Assembly: GCA_903813345.2 (NCBI GenBank) | Contig: CAIIXF020000008.1 | Coordinates: 17,714,822-17,778,821 of the forward strand | From: Owenia fusiformis | Lineage: Eukaryota > Annelida > Polychaeta > Sabellida > Oweniidae | Direction: 5' to 3' | DNA: 64,000 nt | Shown: positions 51,201 to 60,200 of the stretch, in pieces | How positions within the stretch are numbered: the stretch's first letter is position 1 | Layout: every line of letters starts with the position of its first letter | The notes under the pieces: model-generated | Database searches by the model: none | Told to the model about the DNA's origin: nothing | What the model saw: the letters and a program-made list of their open reading frames with translations, nothing else | Position numbers and translations under genes: made by a program

Positions 51201-54200
51201 CGATGCATTAGAAGATCGTCGCTCATACCCGGGTCATGTTTTTGATTATAGACTTATTATTCTGATGAATCATAGTTTTTACTTGAGGTTATTATCCCTT
51301 TAAGCCGGACAGCCACTCAAAATGTATATGGAGCCCATAAGATTCATTCTTCTCAATTGAAGTCACTATTTCTGTTTTTAGCTTCAGAGGATAGGAGGTA
51401 CATGAACATGTTAAGTTTACCTAGATCACAAGCCTTACCACAAATATAAAGTATATAGGAATAGAGTTGATATGTGTGAAAACCTTAAACTTCCCATTTT
51501 ATTGGGGATGGAACTTGTGGACCATGTGTATTTCTGACTTCTCCACATCTGCATGGATCTAAAATTGTGGCAGCCATCTTGGATTTGTCATATATGTGGA
51601 CATGGTTTTGGTTGTGCTGAATTTGTTTCAAAATAACATTTCTTGTATACCTTCGATAAGTGAGATAGGCATTTGAAATTAAATACAGATCGTATACTTG
51701 ACATTTAATGCAGTAAACAGTAATACAATTCATTCTTACATAATAAGTGAGTCCAGACAAAAAGTTGTTATTGTGTTAGTTTAACTGGGCATGAATTACA
51801 CTCATTGGCCTTGGTTTTCTTAATTGGCTTGGATAAAATGTTATTCTGTTTATTCAGAAAAGGAGTATAGTTCAATATACAAGTTCACATTCGTTCCATC
51901 CTTGTAGAAATGAATCTCATATTATTTCATCTCAAATATAGAACACAAAAATATAATAAAAAACAAGTTTCTATTAATTGCAAAAGTTAGCTTCTATGTC
52001 ATGAGTTTGGGTTCCACTTCTAGGGGAAAATATCTATCTGGAAATATCGTATTGACCATTTCTATACACTCCATATTTAATCCTCCCAGTAAATAACATT
52101 GATATACAGTATACAAGTATATATATGACATCGAGGATCTGGGGTTTGGGTAATGTGAGACATGAGGCCACTTGTCTTTTTGAATCTCATATTCAATATT
52201 CTTTCTTTAAACCCTCATATTTAATATTTTTGGAGTGGTTATTCAATTATGTACCTATTTTTTATTCTTTATCCCATAGTTGAACTCTGTTCCGCTCTGT
52301 TAGGTAACATGACAACATATTTGTGATATTTTGCAAATGCGTGGAAAAAGTGATATCTGTGGAATACGGAAAATATTTCATAGATATCACCTTTTGGCAG
52401 GGATTTGAAAACTACCACCAATATGATGTGTTTTGTTACATAGTGATTTCATGACATCACGGGGATGAATGGATGTTGTTTTGATATGTTTTGTTTAGTT
52501 TTAGAGGTGAACTATGGGATAAATAGAACATCCTATGAATTTTCGTGATATTGTGTTAATCCAACTCATTGATATCAATATCTGCGCTAATTCGCTATTC
52601 TAACTTGGCAAGATATTGATATCAACTCGGAGATGAAGATAAAATCATTTAAAATCATATAATATCCTATACATATCCTTTACTGAGCCACAACTTTCTC
52701 ATATCGTTATATATTTTGGCACAGGCCATCATTTATTTTCCTTGAATTCATGCTTTTGTTCCTCGTTTTAGAAATGAGAAGAAATCTTTGATTTTCCTTG
52801 TATTTAAGTTGCTTAAATGTTGCCCTGTGATGTTGATAAAAGTCAATAGTAATCCATTACAGTCACAGTTGAAATGTACCCATTGCTAGCCCAGAACCTA
52901 CCAAAATAGCATTTTCATTTTGTCAATATTGCCCTGTGTGCTTTTCCATGAAAATAATTTTAATCGTATCTTTTCTTCAGTATTTCATATATTACATTTT
53001 AATATATTTAAATTGGTTAATATTTATATACTATTTACTTAGACAACAATAAATAAAGATTTTTTTGTAAAAACACCAAAAATGGTATATGATCTTTAAA
53101 TGACTGTTGTGTGAACATCAAAGGTCAAAATTCGCTGAAATTGTATTTTTATAAAGCACAAATGATTTTTCTTCAATATGATATGCATTATTATCAGATA
53201 TCTTTGGGGGCTAAAAAGGGCCCTTAATGACACCCGTCCTTTATCCAGTCTTGAAACTACTTTTAAGTTTGATTAAATTACATCTTTAAGAAAAGTCAAC
53301 ATACATCAGCAATTTATAAATCTTCTTTGTAAAGATGGCAGGTTGGCTCTCCTGAGAATTCCATGAGGCAATTTTTTTATTTTTCAAGATCTACTCACCT
53401 CTTTACAAAAATGTATTTCTATATAAACTTACTTTTACTATTTCTTAAAAATAACAAAATCACTTATGAGGGGGTTTGCAAACTATATACTCTATTGGCC
53501 TCTGTTTGATTCAACTAGAATGAGTTAAAGTGGCTTTCAACATAGAAATGGCGAAAACAATTGCAGTTTCATTGGTTTCTGTGATGAATCTGAAAAACCT
53601 TGACATTCTTCTGGACCAATCTATATTCTTCAATCAAATGTATGTATATTTAGTCTATACGAGGGTTGTCCCATAAGTCCTGAACTTGTTATAAGACCAA
53701 GAGTTTTTATTATTAAAGGCTGAAATTTCACCAGTATTATTAGGATCATTCAACTGATTTTGCCAAGATTTAGTGTTCAAAGTAGGTACGTGTTCACTAT
53801 AGGATTATACTTTAACATGGGAGTCAATGGGAGGAAAAAGGTTTTGCCGAAAAAAAAAGTTCTCTGTTGATAGGTGTTCACTAGAGTGATGTGTTCACTA
53901 AGGGGCGGGGTCAAAATATCAATGTTCATATGGAGACGAAAGTAATTTCGTTTGGACAACAACCCCCCCACCCCCCCCTCTAGACGAAAGCTTAGGTCAC
54001 TTCAAAAAAACATTGATTAATAATCGTATCCTATTTGCCGGGTTATTATTACGGTGAATTAACACACGTTCGCAATTTAACTGCATTGAACTCTTCAAAA
54101 GGAGGAGGGAAAAGTACGGAATTTATTTGAACAAGAAAATGCAGCAAACTCCTCGAGTCGAGGTCTCCAAGTCAAAAAAATGCCCGACCCTCTCATATAT

Positions 54201-57200
54201 CTGTTGATTATCCTGTTTATAACTGATTCAAGAGCGTTGCACTGAACGAACCTAACGCCTATTTATTATTTGTTTAGTTGTTGGGTAACATGCTTACGAC
54301 GTCACAAATGATGCGAAGAATCTTTAAACCAATCAGTGAAGTCTATATTGATTGTTTGTTTAGTTGTTGATGTGGCAATACATGTCTGACGTCACAGGTG
54401 ATTGCATCATATTCCAGTCACGCCATTTTACGACATTGCATAATTTTAGCTGATTTTGGCTTCATTTCACTTTATTTGAAAGACTTTTAAAAATATAATA
54501 ATGGGTCAGTATTTTTTCTTATAAATATTAATATTTGAATTTGAGATCAAAGTCCGAAAATTTGATCCACTGATTGAAATCACATTTTAAAGAGGTGAAG
54601 AAGTGAATAATTACAGGAGCAAACCTGATCAATGGTTCGAGGTCTCCCGCAAAGTAGTCGCTACGCTCCTACTTTGCGCTGCCTTCGGCAGAGGAGACCT
54701 CGAAAAAATGATCGAATTATCGTCTTTATCTACCGATATTTTGGACCTATCACACAAAAAAGCTCACGAACTATTGAAAACAAGCCTTTTTATCAGAACA
54801 TAGCGCCAGAAAAAGTGGGTAAGTCCAATTATTTTTTGTATATCAGATCCGAATTATCGATGTTTTTTTGGTCAACGAAAGTGCCCAAAAACCCCCTCCC
54901 CCCTCGCGAAAGTACTTTCGTCTCCATATGAACATCGATATTTTAACCCCGCCCTTAACTCAGGTTTTATTTTACTTTCATGAAAAATAGATCAATAAAG
55001 TACGAAATACAGAAGAAAATCTCTCCATATCAAATAGCTACATGGGACTTGTATATTTTGTTATCTGACAATGACAGTTTTGACGTACCGTGTGCCAAGT
55101 TATTCTGGCGCTAAATCAAAAAGTTGTTGTTGCAAACTACTACTTAAACTTCGACTTTGACACCAAAAAAGTCTTGTTGAAATGTGCTATTCATGATCAT
55201 AGCAAATTACATTTTCTAGGAAAATCAGTAAATATCGGACATATGAACAATTTAGCATTAAAGGGGCAAAAAGGACTGTAGAGAGAAAATTTTAAAATTT
55301 AAATTTTTTCTGAGCTATCAGGTCAATGTTTAGCTTAACACCTTCTTTGACATACCTATTTTCTTAAAATGTATGTATAAACTATCAATTTCAGCATTAA
55401 GAAGTGTAAATTCAGTTCAAAGCTTCTATAAAGGGAGTCCCACTTATAGATTTTTAAGATCCACCACGTTTCTAGAGGAATATCAGCTGAAATAATGTTC
55501 ATCCAGGTTTTTTTTGTAGATAATGAAAATATATGTTAGTATTGATGAAATATCCAAACTTAAATATATCCTTAAGTTTCTGTAAAAATTATTTTATGTC
55601 AATACCATAATGTTATGATACTTTTCTTGCCCTCTAAAGTTGAAAAATTTTTGGCACCCCCTGCATAATGTACTTAATGTACTAACCTGTAGCTGGTGTA
55701 ATGGAGTGTATATTTCATTTATAGTGGACTCACTTATCAGATGAATCACCTGCAAATGTTAGTTACAAATTTTAGTTGGTATATGAGATCAACATGGGCG
55801 GATCAAACTCAAAGGAAAGTTACAATATTGATGCGGACCAGGAGCATACTGTTTCAAAGAAATGTATTGAGCGATCCTTCTCAAGTGATGTTAATGAAAT
55901 AGAATGTGAATATGCTGAAATGATGACTGAACTTAAAGCGAGAAATTATGACAATGAGAATCTTGTCTTGGAAGGAGGGGGTACTAAAGGTCTGGCCTAC
56001 TGTGGGACAATTACTCTTCTAGAGGAACTGGATATCATTAAGAACTTAAAGAGGTTTGCAGGAGCGAGTTCTGGTGCAATGTTGGCGACTCTCTTAGCTG
56101 TTGGTTTCTCAGCTGCAGAGTTGGAGGTCATCGTTAGGAGGGATGCAAGAAGCAGTGAGTTTTTCCAAGATGCGAAATTTGGGATACTCTCCTTACCATG
56201 GAACATGATCAAACACCAAGGCTGGCATCCATATAACAAAATTGAGAGTCAGTTTGAACTTTACATTGAAGAAAAACAAGGGAAGCGCAAACTAACTTTC
56301 TTAGAGCTGTACCAAAAGACGGGGAAAGAGTTGTGCATTATTGCGACAAATTTGACAACATCGAGTGTGGAATATTTCCATCCAAAGACCACACCTAATG
56401 TATCAATAGCTCTTGCTGTAAGAATATCTATTGGAATACCTGGTTTTGTTCAACCAAAAGTTGTGGAAAAAAATGGCCTGAATCATTGTTACATCGATGG
56501 CGGAGTACTCTGCAACTACCCAATACACTGCTTCGATGGTTGGTACCTATCAATGGATCCCAAGGACAGCTTTTTCAGGAAACTTGAAAACATGACTAGC
56601 ACAAACAAAGAACACACATTTGGGGGAAACAATGACAAAACACTAGGACTTCTTTTATATTCTGGTGATGAATCTGAATTTATGATGCAAGCCTTTGAGG
56701 AAAGGTCTGCCCCAATTGTACGACCAAATACTAAACTTGCCAGAAAGAATGGCAAAATCATTGATGAGCACAAAGTGAGAGAGCAAAAAAGAATCAAAAT
56801 CTTTGAAGCTGCTAAGAATTTTTGGATGGTTCTAAGAAGCAATGATGTGGATGGCAGTAACACAATTGACATCCATGAGCTACAACAGGCTATAGAGCAT
56901 AGTGACTTCAAGGAACATCATGCCAAGGCTCTCTTTGGTGACACTCCACTGAGCACTATATTCAAAGAAATGGACATTAATGGAGACGGAGAGGTAACAT
57001 TCGATGAATTCATAACATTCATGGAGAAGAAAAGTGTACATTTCATGTGCTACATGCAGAACATGTCAGTCCAAGATGATACAAACACGATAGGTGGATT
57101 TCTGTCCGCCTTTCAGGGAATGTTGGACATTAATCTGAAAAAACTATATATGAAAAGTACTGATGTGGCGAGGACCATTGGAATAAACACAGACTATGTA

Positions 57201-60200
57201 AAGACAACTGATATGGTATATGGACTGGATGTGAAAGATCAAGACTTCCTTGTTGCATGCGGCAAAGCTTCTGCCCTACAGTTCTTTCAAATGAAGTCCA
57301 TGTCAAATATAAATGTTCAACATTGACATTTTAGTAAAATGCTCTCTGGATATTATATATATATTAACTCTCTTTAGATATTTGTGTGATTATTATTAGT
57401 TTTATTGGTGTAATTATATGGTATATACTGTACATATGTTTCATACATTATAATATGATAAAAGTGTTCTTAAAATAATATTTTTTGTGATTTGCAATCG
57501 GTAACAGAAAAAGGCCAAATAGGTTATTTCGGACAATTTCAAATTGTTATATCTTGGATTATGACTTTTTATGTCACCACCAAAAAGTGGTGACATATTG
57601 TTATGGTCTCCATTTTTGTGACGGCCGTTGGGATTGACAGTTGGCGGGTGGTGGTTGGTGGTTTGCGGTTGGTGTCTGTAACTAATTCTAAAAACTTCCA
57701 ATAACTTATCACATACTGTTGAGACTGATTTCAGTTTTTTCAACATCATCTTCAAGTTTTCAGATGTTCAACTCTGACTTTTTATTTAAGATCTAACCTT
57801 CAGTGACGTTTTCAAGGTAAAAAAGGTCTCTTTTCAACTTGCTTCAAATTGACCAAATGTTTCTTTTAAAATCATCAAGTTATCAGAAGTTCAAATCTGA
57901 CTTTAGATTCTCAAAGTCAAAAATGGTCAAAAAGGAATTTTTTCAACTTGGTTCAAATCGGACTATAGATTTGACCTTCAATGACATTCTCAAGGTCAAA
58001 AAAATATTTGACCTCAATGACCTTCTCAGTGTCAAAAAAGGTCTCTTTCAACTTGATTCAAATTGACCAATTTTCAAAATGATCTACAAGTTCTCAAAAA
58101 TTCAAATCCGACTTAGATTCAACTAATAGTATTGTGAACAACTTGGTGGTGACATTTTGTCATGTTAATGCCTTGTCTGACCCTAAAAGAGGCATACATC
58201 TTTTAGATCCATTCATTATAGGATAAGATCCCAATGAACAATATACTTATATAATCTTTGAGCATAAAACTCTTTAATAAAATTAATTTTCAATTTGAAA
58301 TTGCTTTAGAAAATCAACCAAACCTTAATGGCAGAATCAGGTCTATGGGGGTAACAAAATTACAAGCAACATGTACAATTGACCGACCAATCTATTCCTT
58401 ACAATATCAAATACAGGATCGCCCAAAAGATTCACAATATGTTATAAATCGGTAAAGTTACAATAGATTCAAAGTGAAGAAATGGTTGAAAGATGTCTAG
58501 ATTCTCCCAAATGTTAATTTTCCTAAAATAAAGTGTACACTTTTGGGATTTTTAGAAAATAGACATGAAAAGGAATGACATAAGCCAGAAATATTCTTAA
58601 ATTGAAACAATTTTTTGTTAGGCTGCTTGCTAGATCTGATTCTCTCTTTAATATTGATGGTCATGACTGTGGACTGTGGATCATGGTCTATAATGGTAGC
58701 TTGCAAAGAGATGTTTACTCTTACTCTAATGGATACTGGATTTTCTATTATGACATTCTACTTGGCCTTCCATCAATACAGTGACTTATATTTAGAAAAT
58801 GAAATATCTATTCACATTGTAAATCAACATGTATGCAACATAAAAAGAAATTTTGGAAGTTATGATAAATGGTATCCCACAGCTCAAAATTACAATTATT
58901 ACCCTTTTAAAAGCTTTGCTGTTAAAGGCTCAGTGACCGTTATCATGGGCTATCATGATTAATTTGTAATGATATTTTTACTTACACACCCTGCCTCAGT
59001 CTAGCATCTATCTGTATAGATTGGGACCAACATGGTGTGGTAAAATATACAAATCCTTTTCAAGTCTAGCTATATAACGGTCCATTCATGAAATTAAGTG
59101 TGGGTACATGTACCTCCCCCATCTCAAAGCAATCACTCAAGTTCAACATTAGGTTATAGCTGTCTCAGGCTGATGCACATGATGACTTATCAGGTGTAAC
59201 TACTATACATGTATATTTATTTGATTCCCTTGAGCCACCAGAAGAAAAATCTACATACTTTGTATCTACATACTCATGTTATTTAGTTATCAAAATGTAA
59301 ATTGGAGACACATCAGCATTAAAAAAAACATATTCTAAGCCATGAAGAGAATAACCTGTATAATATGCATTCATTGTAAATGTAGAATTAGATCAATTAA
59401 GATATTAAAACAGTAATATACATTTTCCAAAATATATGAAATCAAATGAATTACATTATGAAATGATATTATCTTACCTAAAACAGAGACAAATAAAAAT
59501 GTTTTATATGTCTCTGGTTAAAATTGTTTCCTAAACAAAACAGTAATTATCAGTTATCAGAAGGATACAAATTATTGTATGAATTTTGTGAGGAACTACG
59601 AGTCGACTTATAAAGTTTGTTGATTAATATTCTTGTAACTTGAACTTAAAGTATTGATTTTAGAATTCACGTTCATATTATGTTGTATGTTTCTAAACTT
59701 GAAGTATTGTATATGGCTTCAAACTACACTTAAATAAAATTTAAATTCTATCAATGAATATTTTCTGTTTACTGGTTTTTACATTTGGACATAAAGTGGT
59801 ATTTTTTTTACAGTGATCCAAGTGAGTGAACAGCTCTGTATCTATATGGTATCTTCTCTATTATATTCAATTTCTAAAGAAATGAGTCAATTGATGATTT
59901 GCGATCACCGAATGGATTGTATCTCTGTAGTGACGTCACAATTAGGCCACACTGCTATAGATGTTTGATTTTGAGAGATTATCTTCTATATTTCGTGCTT
60001 TATTGACTAGATCAACATTCATGCTAAGCACATACCAAGTCTAAGATCTTACTGACATGATTTAGATAGCGGTTAAGCGCCCCCCGATTTTGACAAAAAT
60101 GGGGGGCGCTTATAGGCATCCATGTTTAGTATGAATTTCACCCAAACTTCGCACATATATAGAAATAATCATGATCTAGTCAAATCAGCATACCTGGTAA

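Noticed and set aside
55776-55793. Upstream TTG start for the phospholipase
   Set aside because: TTG is an unlikely start in an animal. The ATG at 55794 has an ideal context and exposes the myristoylation signal.
55997-56911. Minus-strand frames opposite the phospholipase gene
   Set aside because: They are antisense shadows of an intact gene with clear catalytic motifs.
58615-58962. 115-residue hydrophobic open frame downstream of the phospholipase
   Set aside because: AT-rich intron sequence with no recognisable domain, no splice evidence and biased composition.
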